Origin: Actinoallomurus iriomotensis
Lineage (GTDB): Bacteria > Actinomycetota > Actinomycetes > Streptosporangiales > Streptosporangiaceae
Direction: 5' to 3'
Assembly (NCBI RefSeq): GCF_030269445.1
Contig: NZ_BSTJ01000003.1
Coordinates: 558,001 to 622,000, forward strand
Length of the DNA stretch: 64,000 nucleotides
Part shown: positions 8,051 through 15,976 of the stretch, in pieces
How positions within the stretch are numbered: the first letter of the stretch is position 1
Layout: every line of letters begins with the position of its first letter
Program-made: the position numbers and the translations under genes
The notes under the pieces: generated by a model
What the model saw: only the letters and a program-made list of their open reading frames with translations
Database searches by the model: none
Told to the model about the DNA's origin: nothing

Positions 8051-9463
8051 ATGGCGGATCTGATCGCCGCGGACGACGTGCTGCTGTTCGTCAACGCGGC
8101 GATCACCTCCACGGGCCAGCGCGAGTTCCACTCCGGCGCGGAGGAACAGGGCCTCTCGCTCGGTTTCCTGCACCGCTACCTGCTCGTCAACTACCGCGAC
8201 CTGTACGCGGCCACGCTGGCGCTCGACATCAACGACCACAACGCCGCGCTGATCGTACGGAACCTGCTGGTCACCGCGGCCGAGGCCGACGCGGAGCAGC
8301 GACGGGCCGAGGGCCGCCTCATCGCGCGGCGGCTGGAGCTGCTTCCGCCCCAGCGGGTGTACGCCCTGTTCCGCGAGCTGCGCCGCGCGAGGGTCAACAA
8401 CCGCCGTACCCGGGCGATCATGCGGGACTGGCTCGCCGCGCGCCCCGACCCGGCGTTCGACGCGGTCAAGTACCGCGGCGCCGTGAAGGACGCCGTACGC
8501 CACGCGCACCTGCGGCCGGACGGCGAGCTCGGCCCGTTCCTGTTCGCGTTCCGGCGGCCGGCCGCCTACACGACGCCGATCCTGGAGACCTGGCGCCGGG
8601 CCCACTACGACCAGACCGCGCTCTACGCGCTCCCGTACACGGTGGCGGAGGGCTTCGCCGCCAAGCACCGGATCCCGCGCGCCGCGTTCCTGGAGCGGAT
8701 CGCGCCCCGGCTCACCCGGCTCGAACGGCTGCGCCTGCAGGAGTCCGCGCGCGAACGCGGAGCCGGCGCCGTACGGGCCGACCTGACGACCATGCCGCTC
8801 ACCCGCCTGGCCTCGTACGTGCTCGGTCTCTCGCTGGACGAGCGGGCGCGCCGCCGCGGCGAGCTGACGGAGGCGCTGCGTGCGTCCGCCAGGCGCACCG
8901 CCGGTGACCAGGCCGGACGCTGGGGCAGGGTGGTCGCGGTCCTCGACGACAGCTTCTCGGCCTACGGGTCGGGCACCAAGCGCCGCCGCCCTCTCGCGGT
9001 CGCGCTCGCGTGCCACTTCCTGCTGGAGGCGCTCGCCGCCGACTACACGCCGCTGTGGCTGTCGGGTCGCGACGACGCGCTGCTCGTCCACCCGTACGGC
9101 GCGACGCCGCTCGGCGAACGCGTCCTCGACGGGCTCGACCTCGGCCCCGACCGGCTCGTCATCGTCTCGGACGGGTGGGACAACGCGCCGCCGGGCCTGG
9201 CCGGAGAGGTGCTGCGGGTCTGGCGCACCCGGCTGGACCCCGGCCACACCTGCGGCGTCGTGCACCTCAACCCCGTCTACGACGCCGACGGCTTCGACGT
9301 ACGGCGGTTGACCCCGGTCGTCCCGACGGCCGGCATCCGCGACGCCGAGGATCTGGTCGCGCTGACGGAGCTGGCCCGGTTCGCGGAGGGACGCACCGGG
9401 CTGCCCGAGCTCCGCGCCCACCTCGACCGCCGCGTCGCGGCCTTCCTCGGGGAGGACACGTGA
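8051..9463 (+). CDS. TROVE/vWA-domain protein (Ro60-like RNA-binding protein)
   Basis: The 470-residue protein has an all-helical N-terminal part (residues about 1-285) and a C-terminal vWA-like domain. The helical part contains FDAVKYRGAVKDAVRHAHL and TTMPLTRLASYVLG, which resemble the KYR...SHKDLLRLAH and MPLTALLRNL segments of TROVE modules. The vWA part has VVAVLDDSFSAYGSG, where D299-x-S301-x-S303 gives the MIDAS triad, and IVSDGWDN (Asp374) supplies the second metal-loop acid. Ro60 proteins bind misfolded or Y-type RNAs and can hand them to exonucleases. The usual DVSGSM is replaced by DDSFSAYG, so this is a divergent subfamily. It overlaps the next gene by GTGA, so the two are translationally coupled. 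No rtcB, rtcA, PNPase or obvious Y-RNA gene is adjacent. The TROVE assignment is by pattern and not certain. Confidence 0.65.
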   Translation: MADLIAADDVLLFVNAAITSTGQREFHSGAEEQGLSLGFLHRYLLVNYRDLYAATLALDINDHNAALIVRNLLVTAAEADAEQRRAEGRLIARRLELLPPQRVYALFRELRRARVNNRRTRAIMRDWLAARPDPAFDAVKYRGAVKDAVRHAHLRPDGELGPFLFAFRRPAAYTTPILETWRRAHYDQTALYALPYTVAEGFAAKHRIPRAAFLERIAPRLTRLERLRLQESARERGAGAVRADLTTMPLTRLASYVLGLSLDERARRRGELTEALRASARRTAGDQAGRWGRVVAVLDDSFSAYGSGTKRRRPLAVALACHFLLEALAADYTPLWLSGRDDALLVHPYGATPLGERVLDGLDLGPDRLVIVSDGWDNAPPGLAGEVLRVWRTRLDPGHTCGVVHLNPVYDADGFDVRRLTPVVPTAGIRDAEDLVALTELARFAEGRTGLPELRAHLDRRVAAFLGEDT

Positions 9464-10602
9464 TCGAACCGGCCGGCCTCACCACCCGTCCCGCGCAGGT
9501 CTGGGGCGGCGTACGGCTCGTTCCGCTGGTCCGCGAGACGCCGATCGAGGACCTGCGGCTCGACGTCCGGCTCCACGACGCCGACTTCGGGGTCGTCGCG
9601 GTCGACGCGCGGACCGACTACTGGTCCTACATCCCCCACGGGTACGTGGCGACGTGGGGCGACGACGCGCCCGCGGCGGCGTACGGGACCCAGCTCCTCA
9701 GCCCGGCCGAACGGACGCGGACGCCCGACCGGATGGCGCTGCGGTTCCACCGGCGCATGGCACGCCGCGTGGCCAAGAACCGTCTGCGGTTCCTGCCGCT
9801 GCACCTGGCCCTGGAGGGGTACCTGGCGCTGCACTTCGGCGGCCCGGAGATCGCGTGGCGGGAGTGGTCGCACCGCGCGATCAGTCACGGACTCTCGCCC
9901 CGGGTCGAGGAGGCCTACACCGGCGCCGTGGTGCGGGGCCTGGACGACGCCCTCCGCGTCTTCGAGATCCACGCCGGCCAGTGCGGGGTGCTCCTGTACG
10001 TCGCGGACGCCCTCGCCTCCGCCTTCGTCGTCCCGCGTCCCGCCGACTACCGCGCCCTGCACGGCACTCTGCTCCTCGACCTGTACGGCGAACTGATCTA
10101 CCACTACGCGATGCTGAGCATGCCGGTGCCCGACTTCGGCGCGCGCATCGCGGACGCGAACGTGCGCTCGCTCGCGGACCTGCGCGCCGAGGCGGCCCGG
10201 CAGCGGGAGGAGTGGACGGCCTTCCACGACGAGGTCATGGCGGGCGGGCTGCTGGGAGCGGACTACACCTACGAGCACGTGTACGAGCTGGGCCCGTACC
10301 GCTTGTCGCGGTTCCTGCCGCCGTTCGAACGGCGGCGCGACAACCACATCGGCGAGCTGATCACCGACGAGAGCGGACAGGTGGCGTACCTGAAGACGTT
10401 CCGGCTGTCGGAGAACCAGGTCCGGCGCGGCCACCTGCTGACCGTCCTCGCCGCGAACGACTGGAGCCTGCCCGGCACGGCCGCGGCGCTCGGCGTGACC
10501 GAGCCCGAACTCGGCCGCCGCATCGAGAACGCGGGCTTCGGCCACCTGCTCCGCCAGGACGTCCGCGACCACTACCGCGCCCGCCGGTCCCACGCCGGCT
10601 GA
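9460..10602 (+). CDS. Conserved partner of TROVE-like protein with C-terminal Fis-type HTH (possibly ARPP-2-like)
   Basis: Translation starts at the GTG at 9460, inside the stop codon of the TROVE-like gene (GTGA), with GGGGAGGA just upstream, giving 380 residues. The N-terminal 90 residues are beta-rich (VWGGVRLVPLVRETPIEDL, then YIPHGYVATWG). A long helical middle region contains RMARRVAKNRLRFLPLHLALEG. The last 57 residues include LTVLAANDWSLPGTAAALGV, then TEPELGRRIENAGF. That is the pattern of a Fis-family helix-turn-helix, as at the C-terminus of NtrC regulators, but there is no AAA+ domain. I recall a domain named ARPP-2 (ADP-ribosylglycohydrolase/rhodanese-phosphatase-associated) near TROVE genes. 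I cannot verify that this protein belongs to it. A role in sensing RNA damage or DNA-linked control of the pair is inference. Confidence 0.6.
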   Translation: MIEPAGLTTRPAQVWGGVRLVPLVRETPIEDLRLDVRLHDADFGVVAVDARTDYWSYIPHGYVATWGDDAPAAAYGTQLLSPAERTRTPDRMALRFHRRMARRVAKNRLRFLPLHLALEGYLALHFGGPEIAWREWSHRAISHGLSPRVEEAYTGAVVRGLDDALRVFEIHAGQCGVLLYVADALASAFVVPRPADYRALHGTLLLDLYGELIYHYAMLSMPVPDFGARIADANVRSLADLRAEAARQREEWTAFHDEVMAGGLLGADYTYEHVYELGPYRLSRFLPPFERRRDNHIGELITDESGQVAYLKTFRLSENQVRRGHLLTVLAANDWSLPGTAAALGVTEPELGRRIENAGFGHLLRQDVRDHYRARRSHAG

Positions 10603-10739
10603 CCGACGCCGCGGGACGACGAGCCGGGCCACCGGCGCGAGCCGGTCCGCCGCTACCGGTCCCTGGCCCGGAACAGACTCGCCGCGATGGCCGGGCATGG
10701 TTCCGTGGGCTCGCGGGTACGCGACGCGACTACCCGGAC

Positions 10740-11195
10740 TCAGGCCGGGTAGGAGGCGGTCGGCGTGAACCTGACGTCGTCGAGCCGGACCTCTCTGCCG
10801 GTGTCGTCGACGAACGCGACGTGGAGCGGCCGGTCGTCGCGGGCCGAGCGCCGGGCGACCGTCGGGCCGACCGCCGGGGGCCGGTGCGCGTCACCCCACT
10901 GTTGCAACGCACCGAGGATCGGCCGCAACTGCTCTCCCGCCGGCGTCAGGTAGTAGGCGTACCGGGTCCGGCGGCCGGGCTCGCGGTACGGCCGCTTCTC
11001 CATGACGCCAGCCTCGACGAGGGCGGCCAGCCGGTCGGCGAGGACGTCGCGGGCGATGCCGAGACGGTCACGGAAATCCTCGAAGCGCGTGATCTGCTCC
11101 AGGTCGGCGTCTCTCAGGATCAGCAGGGTCCACCGGTCTCCCACCACCGCGAGCGCACGGGCGATCGAGCAGTAGTCGGCGTCACGGGGGTTCAT
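10740..11195 (-). CDS. HxlR-family transcriptional regulator
   Basis: The 151-residue protein carries the HxlR winged helix. CSIARALAVVGDRWTLLILRDA, where Cys9 is the conserved redox-sensing position of the family, is followed by TRFEDFRDRLGIARDVLADRL, then EKRPYREPGRRTRYAYYLTPAG and LQQWGDAHRPP. HxlR/YodB-type repressors respond to aldehydes, quinones or disulfide stress. It is divergent from an SDR oxidoreductase, with a clear inverted repeat in the 75-base gap, so autoregulation and control of the SDR gene are likely. Confidence 0.93.
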   Translation of the reverse strand: MNPRDADYCSIARALAVVGDRWTLLILRDADLEQITRFEDFRDRLGIARDVLADRLAALVEAGVMEKRPYREPGRRTRYAYYLTPAGEQLRPILGALQQWGDAHRPPAVGPTVARRSARDDRPLHVAFVDDTGREVRLDDVRFTPTASYPA

Positions 11196-11218
11196 GGCTC
11201 GATTCTACCCTGCGTTGC

Positions 11219-11255
11219 TTTTTCAAACTCAGCACTCTAAGTTGGAAAAACCAAC
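11219..11255. promoter_or_regulatory. HxlR operator candidate (inverted repeats)
   Basis: TTTTTCAAACT (11219-11229) and AGTTGGAAAAA (11240-11250) form an inverted repeat with 10 of 11 positions matching and a 10-base spacer. A second nested dyad, GTTGG(A5)CCAAC, lies at 11241-11255. The site sits between the divergent hxlR-like and SDR genes, immediately before the SDR ribosome-binding site. Confidence 0.7.
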
Positions 11256-11270
11256 CCAATGGGAGAGATC

Positions 11271-11987
11271 ATGGACATCAAGAACTCGCTCGCGTTCGTC
11301 ACCGGAGCCAACCGCGGTCTCGGCCGGAGGTTCACCGCCGAGCTGCTCGCCCGCGGAGCCGCCAAGGTCTACGCCGGGGCCCGCGACCCCGGGACGGTCG
11401 ACCTGCCCGGAGTCGTCCCGGTACGCCTGGACGTCACCGACCCCGCCTCGGTGGCCGAGGCCGCGGCCGCCGCCCCGGACGTCACCCTGTTGATCAACAA
11501 TGCCGGGATCAGCACGCACACGCGGCTGACCGACGGCGACATGGCCAACGTCCGGCTGGAGATGGAGACGCATTACTTCGGCACCCTGGAGGTGACGCGC
11601 GCCTTCGCCCCGAAGCTGGCCGCAAATGGCGGCGCGATTCTCAACGTCCTGTCCGTCCTGTCCTGGGTGCACTACCCGGACTACGGCGCGTACAGTGCGG
11701 CCAAGGCCGCCGCGTGGGCGATGACCAACGTGATCCGGCAGGAACTCGCGCCCTCCGGCGTCGCCGTGACCGCGCTGCACGTCGGCTACCTGGACACGGA
11801 CATGGCCCACTACGTCGACCCCGCGGACAAGACCGATCCCGCCGTCGTGGCCGCCGCTGCCCTGGACGGCGTCCAGGCCGGCATTCCCGAGGTACTGGCC
11901 GACGAGCGCAGCCGGAACGCCAAGACCGGCCTGTCCGGCGGGCTGGAGCTGATGTACCCCCACGTGTTCACGCCGGCCGGCGAGTAG
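11271..11987 (+). CDS. Short-chain dehydrogenase/reductase
   Basis: The 238-residue classical SDR starts at the ATG at 11271 with GGGAGAG at 11261-11267. An ATG at 11259 lacks an RBS. Cofactor motif: TGANRGLG. Structural motif: NNAGIS. Active site: Ser in NVLSVLSW and Tyr-Lys in YSAAK. An Arg at the end of beta-2 (YAGARDP) favours NADP(H). The substrate is unknown. Its place opposite an HxlR regulator suggests detoxification of a reactive carbonyl, which is inference. Confidence 0.93.
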   Translation: MDIKNSLAFVTGANRGLGRRFTAELLARGAAKVYAGARDPGTVDLPGVVPVRLDVTDPASVAEAAAAAPDVTLLINNAGISTHTRLTDGDMANVRLEMETHYFGTLEVTRAFAPKLAANGGAILNVLSVLSWVHYPDYGAYSAAKAAAWAMTNVIRQELAPSGVAVTALHVGYLDTDMAHYVDPADKTDPAVVAAAALDGVQAGIPEVLADERSRNAKTGLSGGLELMYPHVFTPAGE

Positions 11988-12111
11988 CGACGCGTACGAG
12001 GACGGTCCGGCCTCAGGACGGCTCGCGCCGTCCGGTGCCCGCCGATACGAGGTCAGACACCGGGCGTGACGATCCTCGTTCGGGGGCCGCTCTCCCCTGA
12101 CGCGTCGGCGG

Positions 12112-12321
12112 TCAGGACCGCTCCTCAACGGTCCAGCCGACGCCGCGCGAGGCGAGGGCGTCGAGGAAGGGGGCCGGTAGGTCCGGCCGGTCAGCCCGTC
12201 GCGCCGACGGGGACCTGAGTCGCGACCACGGCCTGCGCATCGGGCCGGCCGCGGAGGGCGTTGATGACGCGGTCGCGGTCGCGGATCGGAATCCGGATTC
12301 GAAAGTCGGATTCTGATGCAT
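12112..12321 (-). pseudogene. C-terminal remnant of an unidentified gene, frameshifted
   Basis: Two overlapping minus-strand frames read like consecutive parts of one protein end: IRDRDRVINALRGRPDAQAV, then VATQVPVGATG ending in a stop, and in the next frame RPDLPAPFLDALASRGVGWT, then VEERS and a stop. The natural join at about 12195 would need a one-base shift. No upstream part is present, since 12322 onward holds other sequence. I cannot name the family. The evidence is that both halves are non-random protein-like text and abut exactly. Confidence 0.35.
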
Positions 12322-12425
12322 TCCCCGAAATCCCCCGCCGGGGTGAAGGCGTACCGCCGATGTGAGGTTTCCCGGTGTCTCCGTCGTGGGACGTACGTGA
12401 CGACGCCGCAGTGGGAGAATGGACC

Positions 12426-13250
12426 GTGTCGCTAACGGGCGAGGTCAGGCAACAGGTCGTCGGTGTGATGGAGCTCTCCGCGCAGGCGCGCGAGTCCGTC
12501 GAAGAGGCCGGTGAACTCCTCGATTCGGCGGCGCGGCGCCTGACCGCCGTGCTGACCGCGTCACGTGATCCCCAGGCCGCGCAGGCCGTACGCTCGCTGC
12601 TCCTCGCGCAGGAACGCCTCGTCGAGGTCGCTGGGCTGTTCGGCTGGGTCACGAGCGAACTCCCCGTCTTCCTCAGCCGCCTCGACCAGGCGCCGAGCGC
12701 CCCGGCCGGCGCCGGCCCGGCGGTGACGACCTCACACCGTCGGGGCGGGGAGAAGGGCACATCGGTGTCACGGCCCGAGCGCCCCGAGGAGCCGGAGGCC
12801 CCCGAGGAGAAGTCGTTCATGGGCTGGTGGGGCACGAGATCACGGGAGGTCGCCGACGCCGGTACCGCCGAGAGCGTCATCGGTGAGGCCGCGGACCGCC
12901 TCCTGACCGGCGGACCCCGCGGGGTCGCGATCCGCTTCGGCAAGGGTGAACGCGAACAGGCGCCGCTACGGATCTACATCGACACGTCCGCGGGCCGGGC
13001 CGCCGTCTCGTGGCAGGGCAGCGCGGGCGTGGAGTCCGGCGTCGACCCGGACGAGGCGCTGGTCGTCGAGGAACACCCGAAGCGCCCGCCGGTCACCATC
13101 CCGCCGGAACGCGCCCGCGTCACCCCGGCGACCGCGATCCGCGCCGCCCGCGAGTACGTCGAGACCGGCCGGCGCCCGACCTGCCTGAACTGGAACGCCG
13201 ACCCGCCCCCGTCCCGGGTGGAGGAGATCCGTTCGGGCGAGGCCACCTAA
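12426..13250 (+). CDS. Imm1-family immunity domain fused to a toxin-like helical N-terminus
   Basis: Starting at the GTG at 12426 (GGGAG at 12413-12417) the product has 274 residues. A GTG at 12375 would add 17 residues. Residues 1-85 form helical hairpins (QQVVGVMELSAQARESVEEA, then AQAVRSLLLAQERLVEVAGL) like the N-terminal stalk of actinobacterial DddA/SCP1.201-type deaminase toxins. A Pro/Glu linker follows. From about residue 130 it reads as an Imm1 immunity protein: MGWWGTRSREVADAGTAES, LRIYIDTSAGRAAVSWQG, VTIPPERARVTPATAIRAAREYVETG and RRPTCLNW. No deaminase or other catalytic domain is present. It appears to be a toxin stalk joined to the immunity protein by loss of the toxic domain. 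The last 4 bases overlap the convergent RCK gene. Confidence 0.65.
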   Translation: MSLTGEVRQQVVGVMELSAQARESVEEAGELLDSAARRLTAVLTASRDPQAAQAVRSLLLAQERLVEVAGLFGWVTSELPVFLSRLDQAPSAPAGAGPAVTTSHRRGGEKGTSVSRPERPEEPEAPEEKSFMGWWGTRSREVADAGTAESVIGEAADRLLTGGPRGVAIRFGKGEREQAPLRIYIDTSAGRAAVSWQGSAGVESGVDPDEALVVEEHPKRPPVTIPPERARVTPATAIRAAREYVETGRRPTCLNWNADPPPSRVEEIRSGEAT

Positions 13251-15019
13251 CGTCCGCGCCGCCGTGGGAGACCTCGCCGCAGGATGGCGCCGAGCCGGCC
13301 CGGCTTCCCGGAGGAGACGGCTCGGTCCCGGCCGTCCGGAGACGTCGGCGCCCCACTGCGGGCGAGGAGCCGCCTGAGGCCGTCTCGCGTGGCCACGACG
13401 ACGAGCGAATCGCCCGGCGTGAGGACGTATCCGTCCTCCGGGTTCCACTCATGGTCCATGCGACCGCGCGGCCGGACGGCGAGCACCCGATAGCGCTCCG
13501 GCTCGCCGGCCTCGCTCACCGGGCGTCCGTCGAGCGCGGACCCTGGCTCGATCGGCACGTCGGCGATGAGCATCACCTTCCGGCCCACTGGGATCGTCGC
13601 GAGGACCTGCCGGTCCAGCATCGCCCTGGCGAAGGCGGACACGGTGATGGACGACATCGTGCCGACCACCCGGTCGGCGTCGAGGCGCCGGTACACACGC
13701 GAGGCGAAGTCGTCGTCGGTGAGCCGCAACACGACGCGGACGTCGGCGCGGATCGCGCGCGCCTGCACGCCGACCTTGACGTTGCTGATGTCATGGCCCG
13801 TGGCCGCGATCACCGCCCGGGAGGTCTGGACCCATGCGTCCTTCAGCGTCTCCCGCCGCGTGCCGTCGCCGAACACGATGGGGATCCGCGCTCGGCGCGC
13901 CAGATCCCTGCTCGCCGCTCCTTCGCCGGTGTCCACGCCGACCACGAGTACGCCGAGGTCGGCGAGTTGCGAGGCGACGCGAAGACCGAGCTCGCCGAGA
14001 CCGACCACCACGACGTGCCCGCTGATCGGGTAGGTCAGTCGCCGTACCGGATCGACCCGCGCTCGGAACCTCGCGTCGACGAACGCCGCGGTGACGGCCG
14101 GAACGAGACCGAGCGAGGCAAGGGTGACCGCGGTCTGAGCCACCTTCGCCGCGCTGTTGAGCGTGAGATCCGGGGTGGCCGCCCCCGCGATGTCCAGGAG
14201 TACCAGGTAGACCGCCTGCGGGAATCGATAGCCGGCGGCGACGCCCAGCGCGATGCTGCCGACCGCGACCGCCACCATGAGCACCGACAGGACCTTGGGC
14301 AGCGGGCCGCGGAAGACCAGGGCGAGCGCGTCCCGGTGCGTCACGGTGCGGTTCCAGAGACGGTGCAGCCGATGGCGGAAGGTCCGGCCGGCGATCGCCG
14401 GGGCGGTGGCGAGTAGGAGGTCGGCCCGCTCCTGGTCGGCCGGCAGCAGCCGGGGGCCTCCGTCCGGATCGCTGGTGTCCGCGAGGCCGCAGAGCACCTG
14501 CTCCGGCCGGTCCTTGCGCTCGACGACGTGCAGGGCGCGTCCGGCGACGACGATGCGCCTCGGCTGTTCGTGGCCGAGCGCGGCGGCCACCAGGAACGGT
14601 GCGGCCATCGCGGCATCGGACAGCGCCGCACAGTTGTCGAACAGGCTCACGATCCACGGGCCGAGAGTCATATCCGACATGCGTATGACGAGCCGGGCAC
14701 CTGGATTCAGTTCCTGCACCCGCAGCGCCGCGTCGATGTTGTCGTTCTCATCGGCGCCGACGAACGCCACCGCCCGCGCCGATCCGGCGCGGGCGACCTG
14801 GAGAACCTCCTCGTTCAACGCCGTCGCTTCAAGAACCCTCACCCGCGACGATGGCGGGACCTTCGGCACGCGGCCCGGCACTTTGGGGGAAAAGATGACA
14901 TTGACGTCTTGGTCGTATTGCGCGGACAGTTCAATGGCAAGCCGGAAAGCGAGCACCGTGTCGCCGCAAACGACGAGATGGCCACCGGAGATGGCACGAT
15001 GTCGGCGAATGGACGGCAT
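13247..15019 (-). CDS. Membrane protein with two TrkA-N/RCK domains (potassium-channel-like)
   Basis: The 590-residue protein has a first NAD-binding TrkA-N fold at about 12-150 (GGHLVVCGDTVLAFRLAIEL), two hydrophobic helices at about 243-263 (LSVLMVAVAVGSIALGVAAG) and 292-315, a second TrkA-N fold at about 334-450 (HVVVVGLGELGLRVASQLAD, a canonical GxGxxG) and an RCK-C-like end (GYVLTPGDSLVVVATRDGL). The region between the helices, where channels have TVGYG, reads LLDIAGAATPD, so a normal K+ filter is absent. It may be a CASTOR/POLLUX-like channel or a cytosolic gating regulator. It is preceded by a dienelactone hydrolase gene on the same strand, 70 bases upstream. Confidence 0.8.
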   Translation of the reverse strand: MPSIRRHRAISGGHLVVCGDTVLAFRLAIELSAQYDQDVNVIFSPKVPGRVPKVPPSSRVRVLEATALNEEVLQVARAGSARAVAFVGADENDNIDAALRVQELNPGARLVIRMSDMTLGPWIVSLFDNCAALSDAAMAAPFLVAAALGHEQPRRIVVAGRALHVVERKDRPEQVLCGLADTSDPDGGPRLLPADQERADLLLATAPAIAGRTFRHRLHRLWNRTVTHRDALALVFRGPLPKVLSVLMVAVAVGSIALGVAAGYRFPQAVYLVLLDIAGAATPDLTLNSAAKVAQTAVTLASLGLVPAVTAAFVDARFRARVDPVRRLTYPISGHVVVVGLGELGLRVASQLADLGVLVVGVDTGEGAASRDLARRARIPIVFGDGTRRETLKDAWVQTSRAVIAATGHDISNVKVGVQARAIRADVRVVLRLTDDDFASRVYRRLDADRVVGTMSSITVSAFARAMLDRQVLATIPVGRKVMLIADVPIEPGSALDGRPVSEAGEPERYRVLAVRPRGRMDHEWNPEDGYVLTPGDSLVVVATRDGLRRLLARSGAPTSPDGRDRAVSSGKPGRLGAILRRGLPRRRGR

Positions 15020-15089
15020 GCCGCGATACTAACGGCGCCCCGACGACGCAGACCGTACTTTTCCCCACGACCGCCGACCGGAGAAAGTT

Positions 15090-15833
15090 CTAGTCCAGCA
15101 CGTCGGCCAGGAACGTACGGATGGCGGCGAACGAGCGTTCGTCGGTGGGGCGGTCGTACGCGACGCCGCCCGACCCCGGCACCGCGTTCGTGTGGGTGAA
15201 ACCGTGCTGGGCGCGGCCGTAGACGGTGAGCTGCCAGTCGGCGCCGGCGCGGTTCATCTCCTCGGCGAAGACCGCGACGTCGCTCATCGGCACGTGCGGG
15301 TCCGCGGCGCCGTGGCAGACCAGGATCCTCGCCTTGACGGCTCCGGTCTCGGCGGGCCGGGACGTGGCGAGGGTGCCGTGAACGCTGACCGCGCCGGCGA
15401 GGCCGGCTCCCTCGCGGGCGAGCGTGAGCGCGGCCATTCCGCCGAAGCAGAAGCCCACGACGGCTCGGCCCACGCCGGCCTCGGGGCACCGGCCGAGGGC
15501 GTCGAGCCCGGCCTGAGCCCGCCGTACGAGGCGGTCCGGGTCGTCGCGCATCGCCATGAGAGTGGCCATGATCCGCTCGCGGTCGCCCTTGACGCCCTCG
15601 CCGAACATGTCGCAGGCGAGGACGGCATATCCCAGCTCCGCGTACCGTCGCGCCTGGTCACACGCATGATCGTCAAGGCCGGCGCCGCCGTGGACGAGGA
15701 GGATGCCGGGCCGCGGGGTGTCATGCGTCTCGTCCCAGAAGAACCGGCCGTGCAGCCGGGCGTCGCCGTCGTCGTACGGCAGATCGCGTGCCGCGATGGA
15801 AGTGGAAGTGGCCTTTGGAGGAGAATTCGTCAC
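15090..15833 (-). CDS. Dienelactone hydrolase family protein
   Basis: The 247-residue alpha/beta hydrolase has the DLH nucleophile elbow VGFCFGGMAAL (Cys nucleophile in G-x-C-x-G), the Asp of the triad in CHGAADPHVPMSD, and the His in RAQHGFTHTNAVPG. DLH enzymes hydrolyse dienelactone in chlorocatechol breakdown, but most actinobacterial members have unknown ester substrates. The GTG start (MTNSPPKATSTSIAARDLPY) has a weak ribosome-binding site. An A/T-rich promoter-like stretch lies upstream at 15840-15925. Confidence 0.9.
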   Translation of the reverse strand: MTNSPPKATSTSIAARDLPYDDGDARLHGRFFWDETHDTPRPGILLVHGGAGLDDHACDQARRYAELGYAVLACDMFGEGVKGDRERIMATLMAMRDDPDRLVRRAQAGLDALGRCPEAGVGRAVVGFCFGGMAALTLAREGAGLAGAVSVHGTLATSRPAETGAVKARILVCHGAADPHVPMSDVAVFAEEMNRAGADWQLTVYGRAQHGFTHTNAVPGSGGVAYDRPTDERSFAAIRTFLADVLD

Positions 15834-15900
15834 ACGCGGAGGCTAACACCAGAAAACGCGTATAGCGCTCTATCATAGCACAATTAATTGAATTTGTATA

Positions 15901-15915
15901 GCAATTCCTAATTGC
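15901..15915. promoter_or_regulatory. Small dyad in A/T-rich promoter region
   Basis: GCAATT-CCT-AATTGC is a perfect 6-bp dyad. It lies in the most A/T-rich stretch of the surroundings (15845-15925), upstream of the dienelactone hydrolase gene, and may be an operator or part of its promoter. Confidence 0.35.
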
Positions 15916-15932
15916 GGTTCTGTCTCAATGGA

Positions 15933-15965
15933 GAAGGGGCGGACGCTCGCCGCGCCCGCCCCTTC
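15933..15965 (-). terminator. Hairpin terminator after the WNRP-tail protein gene
   Basis: AAGGGGCGG (15934-15942) pairs with CCGCCCCTT (15956-15964). It lies 12 bases beyond the minus-strand stop codon at 15977. Confidence 0.75.
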
Positions 15966-15976
15966 CCGTTCACGTT

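Noticed and set aside
12016-12033. Terminator after the SDR at 11271
   Set aside because: GGACGG/CCGTCC gives only a 6-bp stem, too weak to list as a terminator.
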